A stretch of DNA of 64,000 nt from Acheta domesticus (lineage: Eukaryota; Arthropoda; Insecta; Orthoptera; Gryllidae). Below are positions 1 to 12,187 of this stretch, piece by piece. The translations under genes were made by a program, and so were the position numbers. The stretch spans positions 163,809,125 through 163,873,124 of the forward strand of contig JAHLJT010008446.1 of NCBI GenBank assembly GCA_031308135.1, read 5' to 3'. The notes beneath the pieces are model-generated. The model made no database searches and was not told the origin of the DNA. It saw nothing but the letters and a program-made list of their open reading frames with translations. How positions within the stretch are numbered: position 1 is the first letter of the stretch; each line of letters opens with the position of its first letter.

Positions 1-1139
1 GGCCTTATCACTTCAAGTAAATTGGTAGAATCCAATCTGTTCCTAAAACTTATGTATACGTTCCGTTGATTAACTTGCTATATTGTTCGATAGAACGAGA
101 GAAATTTTGTTTCTTCCGTCAAGGAAGGATAAAAGATTGTGTAAGAATTTAACCTGTTCTGAATTGTACATTGTACATTACACAGGAGTTGCTCAATTTA
201 AAGTTGGCCCGGATTAACATTCTTTTATTTCAAATTCATTTTCCCCGCCAGAAAAGTGTTACCGACCTTTCTATGTCACTTCACTCGGAAAAACTGCTTT
301 TACCCTGTTAATTTTATCACATAAGCAGCAATAAAGTAAAAGAGGCATATTTTCAGTGAAAGTCCTTTTCTAAAAATCGATGTCTGGTGCAATTTCTTGA
401 AGAAATTCTGAGTTAAGAAAATTGTACTTTCATCGACATTTTTCTCGCCAACGAGGGTCTTAGGAAATGGTGTCGGAGCCCTGGATCCTCATTGACGTAT
501 TTGGATAATTATTTTGATTTTTACTGCATATGATCACGTAGTGAGACTGTGATCTGAGCTTTTAAAGGAGGCACTTTAATGGAAATAAATTACGATTTTC
601 TTAAACAATCGATTTCGTCAATATTTGTGCAACATATTCTTGTAACAATAAGGATAATGATTTCCTTATTTGTGGCGAGGCTAAGGTGAAGACTGCTCTT
701 CTGCCTGATCTCAATATAAACAATTATAGCTTAATATATAGTAATAATTTAATAACAGTCAAGAATAATTTTATCCAGACTTTTTAGTTTACACCGACTT
801 CGATTGTTTTCAATATAATTAAAAGAGAACGACACTGACAGACATTATGATGCAAAAGAAGTACGTTATAAACGATGACAGGAACTACTCGAGACTGCTG
901 TACAGAGCGATTTAAATCAAATATTTTCTCCTTTACAGAACATTGGTTATCTCGAAAAGAACGTAACATTTTCCAAATTCCAAAATTTTATCTCACAGTC
1001 TATTATTGTAGAGAACAATTGCAAGAAATATCCTACATCCGGCGTTTGTATGTACGTAAGAAATGATATAGATTCTATCACTTTGACGTAATTAAAAGTG
1101 TGTACATTTGAAAATTATTTTGAAATTACTCTTGTGTAA

Positions 1140-1181
<42 letters not shown>

Positions 1182-1500
1182 GTATAACATTGTTTTTTAT
1201 TATTATTATTATCATCATCATTATTATTCATCATGTGCAGTGAAATGTGGTGAAGTGCAGTAGCACGAAAGCTCGCACGGTTAATGTTCATGTTAATTTG
1301 TGAAGTTTGTAAATTTTGTAAAATTGTTAAGTTATGTCATGTTAAGTTAGTGAAGTCTGCCACCAATTCCTCAAACTTAATTGCAGAATTAGCAATAAAT
1401 CTAATCTAATATCTATTGTAAATCTTCCTTTTCTCAAAATTATTTTACTTTGTATCTACAGGCCTCGAACAAAGAGCTGTAGTTTACCCCCACGCTCATA
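1..1500. other. AT-rich region, no gene recognised
   Basis: Only short ORFs without family motifs are present, on either strand. The one clear structure is an (ATT)n tract. The stretch just before 1,500 may be the far 3' end of the minus-strand reverse transcriptase relic that follows. Confidence 0.6.
1141..1229. repeat. (ATT)n microsatellite
   Basis: About forty bases of uninterrupted TTA repeat are followed by a short break and a second TTA/TCA block. This is a simple sequence repeat with no coding value. Confidence 0.95.
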
Positions 1501-3058
1501 GAAAATCTAGAGATAAATATAAAGTCAGCACTCGCTCTTTCGAATTCATTGTTGTATGCCGAGATTTTATCTCCAAATCCGGAAAACTATATCCCGTTTG
1601 TTTGCTGCTATCGTGCGATCAGTTTGAATTTGTTGGTCGTACAATATCGTACACAATCAAACAGACGTCACCGGTTTTGGTGAGTGTTCGTACCAATTGG
1701 GGCATGTGTTTTTGGAACTTCGAGGGCGGTACTGATCTGCCAGTTGAGGTAGATTCACACGCTGTCGTCTTTTCAAGTATTCGGTCTTTGCTAGGGTTGG
1801 TCAAGCTGAGACAATATAATCAACAGCTTCTACGTATTCGTGGCAACTGCGGCATTTGTCATCTTGGGAAATTTTGAGAACCGCTTTATCATAATGTCGT
1901 GTTCTCAAGGCCTGATCTTAGTCAGCTATTACAAGTGCTTCCGATTCTGGCTTCATTCTTCCCCTTTTAAGCCACATAAATGTTCTGTCCCTTCGTTTCA
2001 AATATTGCCCGTGAAGTGTTTGTCTCTCCACGATTTCTTTAACATTTTTTGTCTCACATTTCATGTTTAGTAGCATCAGCAGTTCATTGTATCTGTCATT
2101 CGGCGTGTCCTTGCATAGTCTAGTTAGCAATGCTTCTTGCTACACTAACAATGCCTCTGTTTCCCATTCTCCGGTCAGATTTCATGACCTGCCTCATTAG
2201 AGGGTCATCTTGATAGCTGACTCCATACTTTCCCATCCTGACTATTGCGTTGTGCCAGAAGGCATCAATTTGTCTGAGGCCTCTTCCTCCTTTTTTACGT
2301 GACACATAAAGTCTATGTACATCAGCTCGATGGTGTGAATCATGATGCATTGTTATCAGTTTTGTGGTTTTTCGATTCATGATGCGAATTTCTTGCTCAG
2401 TCCAATCCACTAGTCAGAAACTGTATTCGGCTACAAGTACCGCGAAACTACCTATTGCCGATATTGTATGCCTAGAATTCAGAGCGGACTGCAGACCAGT
2501 GTTAGTCTTTTGTAATACTCCTGCCAATTCTCTCTTTCATTGTGTCGTTCGAGATGGTCTCACATTCTTCAATGCCCAGATATTTGTATTTGTAAGTTTG
2601 ACCTGACTCAAGATCTTGAATCACAGTGTTCGTATCAACTTCAATGCTCTCTGACGTTGTCAGTTTGCTCTTTAAATTGATTTTTCCTCATTTGTCAGAC
2701 CAAACTTCAAGCAGATGTCATTGCTAAAATCATTGATGACGGACAGCATTTTGGGAGAGAATCGCTTGATTCTTAGCAAACACTTTAAAATTATCCATGT
2801 AAAACAAATGTGATACTGGCCTTTCATCACCATGGAGCTTGTAACCAAAGTCAGCTTGCGACAACTGTCTCGATAGTGGGATCAAACTAATGCAAAACAG
2901 CAGAGGGGATAGTGAATCTCCTTGAAAAATACCCCTGTTAATCTGAATACTTCTGGTTTCTACTGCTTCCTTTCCGCTGTGGATTAGTAACCTGGTACTC
3001 CACGACTTCATACTAGCCTTGCAAAATTCAATAAGTCTAGGATGAAATCGATATATCC
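1500..3058 (-). pseudogene. R2-like non-LTR reverse transcriptase relic
   Basis: Reading the minus strand from the gap downward gives a reverse transcriptase in several frames. Around 2,730-3,050 are GIFQGDSLSPLLFCISLIP and then FYMDN, a variant of the YxDD catalytic motif (about 2,791-2,804). Next comes YKYLGIEE, then DWTEQEIRIMNRKTTKL and LYVSRKKGGRGL at 2,250-2,410. That last pair is characteristic of a metazoan family usually annotated as type-1 element R2-like. A CRSCHEY Cys-His segment follows near 1,830. Frames shift at about 2,125 and between 2,410 and 2,730, and stop codons occur, so it is dead. The N-terminal part is lost in the assembly gap. The family is well supported; the exact clade is not. 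Confidence 0.85.
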
Positions 3059-3158
3059 NNNNNNNNNNNNNNNNNNNNNNNNNNNNNNNNNNNNNNNNNN
3101 NNNNNNNNNNNNNNNNNNNNNNNNNNNNNNNNNNNNNNNNNNNNNNNNNNNNNNNNNN
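3059..3158. other. Assembly gap of 100 N
   Basis: There are exactly 100 unknown bases, a common placeholder for a gap of unknown size. It interrupts the reverse transcriptase relic, so the left and right sides may not be truly adjacent. Confidence 0.98.
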
Positions 3159-3950
3159 TAATGACACGCATATATGGCATTCATTCAGGATATAAAAAAA
3201 GAGACAAGTGTTTCTTTATTTACCTGAAAATTGTTTATTTGTGTAGTTTTGCCTATATTACATTTTGAAATTTACGCGTACTTTGCAAAATATGATTAAT
3301 TGACGCTCTGAATGTACTTAACATAAAAATTACTGGTTTGTTTCATTTAATTTTTTGAATGTGTATTTTATTCATCTGTAAATTACTTTCTCAAAAAATA
3401 AATATTTCATTAAAAAATTGTAATTATTTTTAAAAAACGAAAATTTCTTTATGAACTCTCTCAGATTAAAATTTGAAAAAAAGGCATATTTTCTTGTAAA
3501 ATTTTCTACAAAACATAACAAGAAAAAAGTGGGCACTCAACACGAATAGATAAAAAAATAAATTGTAATTATGGTATTCGGGCGCGTGGTTCCTGCCCCT
3601 GCACTAACGAATTATGTTCGATCAATCTTGGATACTAATGCCAACGAACAATAAAAAGAATGGCCCTCTGCCTGATTTGGGTTTCAAGAAACATTAGTAA
3701 ATTTGTGTTCACTCTTTCCCAGAAGGGATGGGTGACAGCAAAACGAATGCTTTTCCTCGTGTCAGCGAAACGAATTTTATTGTGAGTCCCTTTGCGTCCT
3801 AGGGACGGGGTGCCCTCCTGACCTTGCTCGTGAAGTACAATCGTCCACTTGTCAAGGGACATGGTAAATTTTCTCAACATTAGTCGCAATACTTATGAAG
3901 ACAAGAGTGCTAGTATTTGTTCTGTGAATCGTGTGTACACTGTGCAACAT
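3159..3950. other. AT-rich spacer, nothing recognised
   Basis: The reverse transcriptase reading does not continue past the gap. The minus-strand ORF at 3,635-3,889 has no recognisable motif. Confidence 0.5.
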
Positions 3951-3954
3951 GAGT

Positions 3955-5465
3955 GACGCTCAGCGTATGAAATAGATGTTTCAATCCATTGAAACTTTCT
4001 GATCACGATTTTTAAAAAGAAAATCTCCAAGACGCGTAAACCACAATTTGCTGGTGAATTTACAGGAGTCATTAGATTGGCGAATTGTGATTCATTTCGG
4101 AAGAAAGGGAATCGGCTTCCAAAACGGCCTTTTCTTAATGAAGATGGCATCGATATCAGTGGCTCCCATGGCATTAACGAAAGTAGCGGAACGTCCAGTG
4201 AAAAAAGTGGAAATCAAGGAAGTAGCAATTTAAGCTCTTCAGATAGTTCAAGTGTCTGCGAAATGAATAAAGAGAAGATAAACATGAGTTTAATTGCAAT
4301 AGGAAAAACCCCCGCCATGAAAAGAAAATTGGAACAAAATGGCACCCCCATGAGAAATTTTAGAAAGTACAAAGTGCCAACACAGATAATTTTTTTTCAC
4401 ATTGAAGATCCTTCGACGTCCATCGAAAATCAGACAAAGATACTATTTAGTAACTTATCGATTACTTTCACGCAACAGATGACATGACGTTGAAAATTTA
4501 AATTTTGACAATTTTTTAAATTTGGACATACAATAAAATTAAACGATTTTTTGCAGCAACCGAACGCATGCTAAAAGTGTCTAAAACGTTGGCTGAAGAA
4601 AATGGAATTTTGTCCAGAACTGAAGTAAATTCGGTAGGGCATTAAAACTGTGCATTGTGACGAATGTTCAGGAATTCTATGGTACGCGAGTACTTGTATT
4701 TAAAGTGAGTTTTGAGGGACCAGAAAATTTCAAAATGTCAGTCAAAACCTGAATCAAGAATCCGTCATTTAATTATTTATAAATTATCTATAAATATATT
4801 AATATTTCTTATATTATTCACATAATCATTATTATTTATAAATTCATTCATGAAGTTTCACCGCCTCCAGAAGTACTTAATTACTGCTTCATCCAAAGAA
4901 ACCGACGACCAGTAACGCAAAAATCATGTCTATTGCAGCAATCTATTGCACACTGGTTCGTAAAATATTAATATCTTTTAAAGTTACTGAGATCCAACTT
5001 TGATTTTTTCTGGGCTTATTATCAATACTTTAGTGCGTTTATAAATTTTTTAAAAAATTTTTAGCTCATCGAGTTTACAAAAATATTCAATTTTCAAAAT
5101 TTCAGTTTTTTTAAAAAAATGAAAATTCAAAAAATTAAATATTTTGCAAAATCTTAAAAATTAAACATGTTTTTAAGTTTCGAATGGAAATTGAACGGAA
5201 TTTCTATAATTGGTGTATTCAAATGTATAATATTTTTAAGTTAGTGATGCGCGTCATTTTTAGCAAATTTCATAATACAATATTTCCGAAAATAATAATG
5301 TTAGAAAAAAATAAAAATACAGGTGTTCACTTATTTGATCCATATAACAAATAGAAAAAATAAAAAAATAAATAAAAATGTGAAGGGCAAATTTTGGTCT
5401 TTTTTGTGCGATTTGACGTGGAATGGCTCCTATGAAGATTTTTCTTATACGTGTAGTGAAACTAT
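3955..5465 (+). repeat. Dispersed repeat R, copy 1
   Basis: This stretch is repeated in inverted orientation at the right edge of the window (about 62,040-64,000). In the stretch 4,226-4,301 against 63,696-63,621 (minus), 68 of 76 bases agree. Similarity is scattered through 4,560-5,110 and continues to about 5,440 (the block with TTTGATCCATATAA). The right copy has an extra segment near 62,300-62,820 that is absent here. I do not recognise the family. It may be a mobile element or a multi-exon gene copied more than once. Confidence 0.75.
4077..4487 (+). pseudogene. Unknown Ser-rich protein segment in repeat R
   Basis: An open frame of 136 codons has an N-terminal basic part (RLPKRPFLNEDGIDISGSH), a Ser/Asn-rich low-complexity centre around residues 35-65, and a basic tail (PAMKRKLEQNGTP). 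The equivalent region in the inverted copy near 63,600-63,880 keeps the same layout but in broken frames. This suggests a once-coding nuclear-type or regulatory protein that is decaying. Further coding-like pieces follow at 4,557-4,720, where a TTTTTTGCAG sequence resembles a splice acceptor. Function is unknown; the start codon is arbitrary. Confidence 0.4.
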
Positions 5466-5579
5466 TCAATTAACGTTTTTTCATGGTCTATAAGTGTTGT
5501 GTACTTAATTGTGGAAGGATGTGGGTGTTCCGTGAAGAGTGAAGACTGTGTTTGTGTTTTACCTTGGTGTTGTCCCAGT

Positions 5580-6016
5580 ATTTTCGTTATCATTCGAAGA
5601 AATTTTCAAGTCAACGGGTTCAGACACTTAGCTTTCTCAGAAGTAAAAAGCTAATATTTTTGTGACTATCACGAAAAACTAAAACCTAATTGACAAGGAA
5701 TATTGAATAATTACTTCAAATGTCTTTAAGTAAGTGTTGGGAATTGTTCCAAGCAAATTCTCCATGATATTGAATAAATATTTATTGAAAATTTCTTTTA
5801 CATATTAATTGCATTGTTTTATTTTTATTTGTAATTGTGTTAGTACATTGCAAGTTACGTATATAGATACAAATAAAAGTATAGTAGTATAGATAGTAGT
5901 AAGTAGTATAGATACAAATAAACACGTTTCGTTAACTACTTTCCCTCTTAGAATGAAAATAGAAGGATACAGATGAGTGTGGTTTCTAACATGCGAGAGT
6001 TCTCGCACGGGTACGC
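5580..6016 (+). repeat. Repeat G, copy 1
   Basis: This copy aligns with 6,650-7,003. Both contain TGAATAAA followed by TTGAAAAT and end in a shared block CATGCGAGAGTTCTCGCACG then GGTACGC. The palindrome GCGAGAGTTCTCGC lies near the end. The family is unknown; an internally deleted DNA transposon end is plausible. The 6,017-6,650 spacer between the copies shows no gene. Confidence 0.65.
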
Positions 6017-6649
6017 AGAGGTAGTGGGAGAAAACTTGTGCTATGGCACAACGCAAAGAACAAACATTTTAAAGTAGCTAAAGTAAAATAGCTTGAAATA
6101 AATGGAAAACAAAAATCAAAACGCGCTAGCCTACAATACTATGTGAATCAATTAAAAAACAACTAAATTTAAAATTATAGAAAAATAGTGCAAGTCACCC
6201 GACAACTGCCAACGATTGTAGTCCAAACGCACGATTTAAATGTTGGCGGTATCTGGAAGTATGTACACCAACGCCCAACTGCAAACTCATATTGTAAAGA
6301 AAACACCGTTTGATATTAAACTCAAGGTGTCGGTTCGTTAAGATATTAAAAATGCAAACATAGTTTGAGCAACATTCACATGTACCGAAGTGGGCTTACT
6401 AATGCCTACTAAATTGTTTCTAATGGTAACAAATGGTATTTAGTACTCAAAGGTGAAAGCTTTAGTTTGATTGTTTTTGTCTTGGAATTATTTTTCTTGA
6501 GGTACGTAAGGACGCAGAAAATAATTCAGTACTTTTTAGTAAACAAATAATTTTTCAATTTTCTCACCCCAGCAAGCTGGCATCCTGACTCTCCAAAACC
6601 CACTCGGTTCTTCATAACAAATCAAGGAAAGTTAAATAATATTGCAATG

Positions 6650-7005
6650 AGTAAGTCTGTTCTTGCCCGATCCGGTATTTTCGCACTACTTTACTTGGCT
6701 TTCTCAAGAGTAAAAACCTTTTCTATTATTTGACTATCAAGGAAAGCGAAAAGCTAAGTGTCAAGAAAGATTGAAAAATTTCTTCAAATGTTGTTTTTAA
6801 AGAAGTATGAAATTGTTCCAAGAACGTCTCTCTATAATGTTGAATAAACTTTAATTGAAAATTTGTTTCAAACATCAATTGGATTGTTATTTTGTTTGAT
6901 ATTCTGTAAGTACATTAGTAGTTCCTCTCCATTATGGAAAGGATAGACAAATGGATAGGGAAAGGGTGGGATTTAACATGCGAGAGTTCTCGCACGGGTA
7001 CGCTA
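6650..7005 (+). repeat. Repeat G, copy 2
   Basis: Second direct copy of the unit ending at 6,016. It has the same order of landmarks (CTTCAAATG, AATTGTTCCAAG, TTGAATAAA) and the same terminal palindrome block at 6,977-7,003. The bodies are diverged while the terminal block is identical, so the end is better conserved than the body. Confidence 0.65.
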
Positions 7006-7419
7006 GTAATGTATTAAATCAGCAACGGCAATATTGCGTATTTCTTGCCAGGGGTGGCACAACCATGCAGCCTTAATTTGAATCACGGTTTTCTTGTTAG
7101 ATCTTGTAAGCGTAATCCGTATTGCACGAAAATCAAATGGCAGAGAAAAGAAATGTTGTTTTTTTTGTGATGAATAACATTTTCAGCCGGTGCACAGTGT
7201 GTAATTTTGGCCATCTACGGGGCAGAAAGTCTAATAGCAAAAATTAAAGAATTGAACACGATTAAATCAGTTATAATTTACTAAATTATTCAAAAAGCTA
7301 AAATATTACAAATTTTATACAATACAACTCGCTAGAACAACATTTTAAGTATTTGAAATACGTTAAAATAGAATAAAATTGTACGTTGATTTTACAGAAC
7401 AAACAATAGAGAAATAATG

Positions 7420-7420
<1 letters not shown>

Positions 7421-7461
<41 letters not shown>

Positions 7462-7494
7462 ATATATATATATGTGTATATATATATATGTGTG

Positions 7495-7526
<32 letters not shown>

Positions 7527-7537
7527 TATATACACAT
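7421..7537. repeat. (TA/TG)n microsatellite
   Basis: Alternating TA and TGTA repeats inside the Transib element. ORFs called through it are artefacts of the repeat. Confidence 0.95.
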
Positions 7538-7679
7538 AATTTTGACACAGTATTGCAATTTTTACCATAAAAAATGAAATCATAAAATCATACATTAGAC
7601 AATATATACGAAAATACGAGAGAAGTATACAAGAAACATGTGCTGAAACACGAACCGCACACATGAAAATAATGAACTT

Positions 7680-8270
7680 ATTCAGAATCACTGATGGTAT
7701 CAGAAGAATCTCCTTGATTATCTGTGTCTGCTGGTGATTGATCAATTTGTAGAAAATCAAAACCTATTCATTAATATTATTCTTTCTGTGTTTTGGAGGA
7801 ACCCGTAAACTAACTGTACATGGATCAGACGTAATAAGAAATCTGTTCAGCATATTGTGTAATAGTGTCGATTCTGGAGGTCTTTTGAAAACACAAATTT
7901 TATTAAACTGCAGAATTTAGTGGAAGAGGGAAAGGATTTTTCCAAATAACGTATTTTGAATTGTCCGAATCGCAGTGCATATCCAAAGAAACAGAAATAC
8001 CAAAAAAAAAAAACTTTCGTCACTGAAATGTTGCTGAGGAAACCTGGATTCTGTCCCATACCATCACAGCCCCATTTTTATGATAATGCTAATATTACAT
8101 TTTTTGTCAATCGTAATTTCTCAAACACCTCTCGGGTTTGACGTAATCGATGAATTGTTTGGTCAATAAGTGACTGCACAGGTATTTCTGCTGAGATTTG
8201 TGTAATCACAGCAGCTTGTGTATAGCGTTTTGGATTCTTTCACTCTATAATGTGGGCAAAATTTACAATT
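7680..8270 (-). pseudogene. Decayed Transib transposase C-terminus
   Basis: Minus-strand translation gives LNRFLITSDPCTVSLRVPP at about 7,805-7,865. This resembles the motif near the C-terminus of Transib/RAG1-like transposases, a Leu-rich helix followed by TSDP and a basic segment. After a frame change there is an acidic tail containing DNQGDSSDTISDSE ending at a stop near 7,680. Upstream readings are broken by stops and frame shifts. The placement inside Transib-type ends supports the reading. The catalytic acidic residues cannot be identified with confidence. It is a dead copy. Confidence 0.55.
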
Positions 8271-9447
8271 TAATATTTTGCTTGCTGACGTAGAAGTTGA
8301 TACTGGCGACTAGACATATAGACATGCACCATTCACGTCAGCGCCTGTTCGGTTATAGCTCTGATTTCTGAAACAAGGACCATCGAGCCTTCTTAATAAC
8401 AGTTTCTCGATTTGGTGATGCAGTGGATAATTGTTACTATTGCTGCCGAATCCCTTTTCCTTTCTTTCCTGAACTACATGCCTACGGCCATTCTTAGCAC
8501 TTCGCTGCTTGAATGTAGGTGGTGTTTAACTTTCTGCCTCTTCGTTCTCGGAGCACAATCATCAAAATGGCCGGCCAATTACAGTACGGGAAGTTTCTGC
8601 TAATTCTGAAAATGTGGGCATTGTCGGAAATATTTTCAAATATTATTTCCTCATCGAGACAAGAAGAATTGAAACGAATAAAACGTTCTTTATGCCTCCC
8701 TATTTTCTCCTACGTAATACTAAGTGTTTGGCAAAATTTCTTTATTTTGTGTTTTTACACACTGTAAAGCACTCTCCGAATTTGTTGCATTTTTCATTTC
8801 TTGCAAAGTATGTGCGAATAAAGCATCTGTCTTTGCATTTTTATGTTTTGTAACCCATATTTCGAAGAGTGCCCTCCGGAAAAACGAATGAAACATTCTG
8901 TAAATAATGGAAAAATAAATACATTCGCAACAATTCGCAACATTTTTTTCAATGTTTGGCTTCCCAAAAGTACCTGCTTGAATACCAATTTGGTCCCAAA
9001 GTGGTTCTCCAGGGTTCTCTAAACTAAAACCCTCGATTAATTTTTGGAATTGTGTTTCCTGTAAGATTAAGAGTACGTAATTTTCAAGAGGTCCTTACAA
9101 GTTGTTGGAAAATGGATTTCAAAAACCAAAGGTACCAATGGAAAGAAAAAACTATACAGATTGAATTTTTGAAATAGCTGGGACTTTGAATATCATCAGA
9201 CACACTCACAGGACAAGCGAAAACGCTGCACTGAAATGATTGAATCCAAGCGGTGCCGCCACGGACGAGTTGATACATGTTCAGATAAGCATTTCCTGTA
9301 CCTCGGAGAATTTCTAGTGAAATCTATACCGTTGCCATGTGGTCTGAACATCCTTCTACTGAAATAAATAACAAATTACACGTTCTGTTCAAGTTGAAAA
9401 TTTGACTTTCTGCCCCGTAGATGGCCAAAATTACACACTGTGCGGTG

Positions 9448-11982
9448 ACAGGAAAGTTACTGGTAGAATAGAAGTGGCGGTGGTAGTGATAAAGGTACCT
9501 TTCGGTTTTGCTCGATCCCGGCTGTCATCTTCTTGCACCTGAGGGTCTTACCAGGGCCTTCCACAATACCTTCCACACCCTGGGGATCGATTCCCATGAT
9601 TGATGTAGCCCGTAGGCCTATTTCGCTGCTTCAGCCATTCTTCATGTAAAGAGCCAGTTTTTTTATCAAGCACAGAAATTGAACACAACTCTCACATTGT
9701 GGTCGGTCAGGGCAAGGCACGAAAGAATGATTAGGATATAAATATTATACATAAACTTTATCTCGTAATCATTCATTCGTTAGGTACATGAGTTAGTGAG
9801 AATATTCCCCATATTACAAATACACCTGAAAACTCCTTGCCTGAGACGAAATTCGTACCCCCATTTCCAGCCTCAGTGGTCACGTTCTTGGGCGAAGCTG
9901 TCCCAAATCCCTGTGCCTGCAGTCTGACTGAAAGTTACTTTTATATTGAACCAATACCTCAGTAAGTTAACTCCTTTCAGTTCGTATTTAAGAGAAAATA
10001 ATGTAGATCGGCATTAAACTAGCCTCCATAACACCAAATTTGTTCACTGCCAAACAACTCCTTGGAGTTTAACCCCAGGGTGCTCAATAGAGTCGGTATC
10101 GAGCCCCTGGGGTCGATGATTTTAAATCGGACCTATAGGGATAAAGGGGTTGATTGGAGGTCGATAGACGGCGACTGAGCGGTATTATAAAGATAATTAT
10201 CACATTCATTACAATAGTTTATTATGAAACGATGATGTAATGATGGGTATTAATACACGAGTGATATTACGATACGAGCAAGGAACGAGCGAGAATTGTA
10301 ATCTTCATACGAGTGTACCCATTACATCGAGTTTCATACGGGACTTTTTCTACAAGTTATGGTAACTTTTATAAGTCAAACTTTTACATTGAATCATTTC
10401 ATGGCAATTGGCATGCAAGATTCAGCCAAGGCCACCTAGCGGACAGCTCCCTACCCACCGCAGGTGGCTTTGTTTTACCAGAAAGCCTGCAATGGAGTAC
10501 AGAAGTTGATGCAATAATTCTGACATCACCATTTTTGCTTTTTCTCTTATTTCTGGAGGAGTCAATTCCACCATTGATTCACTAGACATTTTAAACTAGA
10601 CTTTTTTTAAGGAGAACCACACGGCAGCAACATATAACCCAAAATGACTTGCGTTCAGATCATAACTAATCTTAACCTTCGTCAAATGTTCTCTCCAATA
10701 ACTACAACTGCGCTAGTCAAATAGGATCAATGTACACAACCAAACGAAACATTTACTATGAAGATTCTCAATGATTAGTAGTGTGAATACTTGGTTTGTA
10801 AGCTTCTCTGTGATTCGTCAAAAACCTGTATCATAATGGAAACTGTATCGTAATGAATATCATTATGCAACGGTTTGCAGCCATCAAATGACAGAATTAT
10901 ACAATGGGAGTAGAAAAATATATTAATATTTTGTTGCACGGAGCTCGGATTTTGCAATTTTCCACTTACTCAGTGGGTCTTAGAGGCCCTGTGTGAATAA
11001 TATATTGGCTTGGGTCTGGAATGAAGAAGTAATAAATGAAATGTTTTTATTATTAAATGAACTTGTATTTTAAACTTTTAAGACAGAAGACATTTGAAAC
11101 ATTTAATTTTCAATTATAGCGCAGAATAATGTTTTGAATGTTCTTGACAGATATTATTTTTGTACATGAAGCTCTGTGATTTTGTTTTCCTATCTTTTTC
11201 CAAGGGCATAAATAGCACGTAAAATGAAAGTGAGGAAGTTAATAGAAATAACTTATAATATTTTTACCATGGTATTGACATTGTAAATATTCGTCCTGTA
11301 TCCTTGCTTACTCCCACCTATTACGGTTTCCGCCCGGATAATTCAAGCAAGAACTAATTTTGCTTGATATGCAACATCCGGTTTAAAAGTGTATGTTACG
11401 AAAATTCGTACAAGTGAACTGATGTTTACGAGGTAATCAAGGGTCTGGGATCGTCTTTTGAGTCGAAATGCAAAGAAAAGTCAAGTACTGTTGAATTGTA
11501 ACAGAGGGCGTATATTCTTTTAAGATATACAAAATTTTAAGTAAGTGAGCAGTTACTGTTTCCATTATATTTCAGCAAGTCGTAATACCTTTTAGACAAT
11601 AATTACAAAAAAAGAAACAACACTATCAAAAAATTATCTGAAAAAGAATACACATATCCAAAAACAGTTCCTGTATACACATGGATATAAAAAGCATTTA
11701 ATTCAATAATACTTTTGGAAGTGTGCAGTCAAATTATTTTCACTAAGCACCTTTAAATTATCATAAAGTGAAGTTAACTCTCTTGTAAATTGTTCACAGA
11801 AAGTTTCGCTTTTTGAATTTGGTTACATATAAAAGAGATACCTAGACCGCATTATTTCAAAATCAGAAGATATGTATTAAAAAATAATTCAATAATACTT
11901 AGACCACATTTTTAATTCACTAATGTAAAAAGTTTATTTCAATAATATCATTTGCCGTATACCCTTCATTCCTTGCCATATC
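9448..11982. other. No gene recognised
   Basis: Only short ORFs (for example 10,313-10,585 plus) without family motifs. A short block near 10,963-10,985 (AGTGGGTCTTAGAGGCCC) resembles, in reverse, the piggyBac-like end near 29,740. The rest is AT-rich and featureless. Confidence 0.5.
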
Positions 11983-12187
11983 CTCTATACCAAGGGTCCT
12001 CAAACTACGGCCCGCGAGCCACATGCGGCCTGCCGAGGACATTTATACGGCCCGCCGGTTTTTTATGATTTAAAGAATTTTTTTTCTTAAAATCCACACA
12101 TTTTTATTATGTGTTAGGGTGCCTAGGGATGGAAAAAAATTGATGGTTTTTAAACAACGATGTCTTCCACCAGAAACATCGGTGTTT

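Larger units (their letters stand above)
7188..9447. mobile_element. Transib DNA transposon with perfect 39-bp TIRs
   Basis: The element runs 7,193-9,442 (2,250 bp). The first 39 bases, starting CACAGTGTGTAATTTTGGCC, are the exact reverse complement of the last 39 (9,404-9,442). It is flanked on both sides by CGGTG (7,188-7,192 and 9,443-9,447), a 5-bp target duplication. A 5-bp GC-rich duplication and termini starting CACWRTG are the hallmarks of the Transib superfamily, the relatives of RAG1. The first seven bases equal the V(D)J recombination heptamer CACAGTG. The interior is decayed, with minus-strand transposase remnants and a TA-rich microsatellite. It is not autonomous, but the intact ends could still be mobilised in trans. 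Confidence 0.88.

Noticed and set aside
1141..1229. Possible CRISPR-like direct repeat
   Set aside because: Simple ATT microsatellite; no repeat-spacer structure anywhere in the window.
7298..7760. Overlapping Ile/Tyr/Thr-rich minus-strand ORFs
   Set aside because: Produced by the TA/TG microsatellite.
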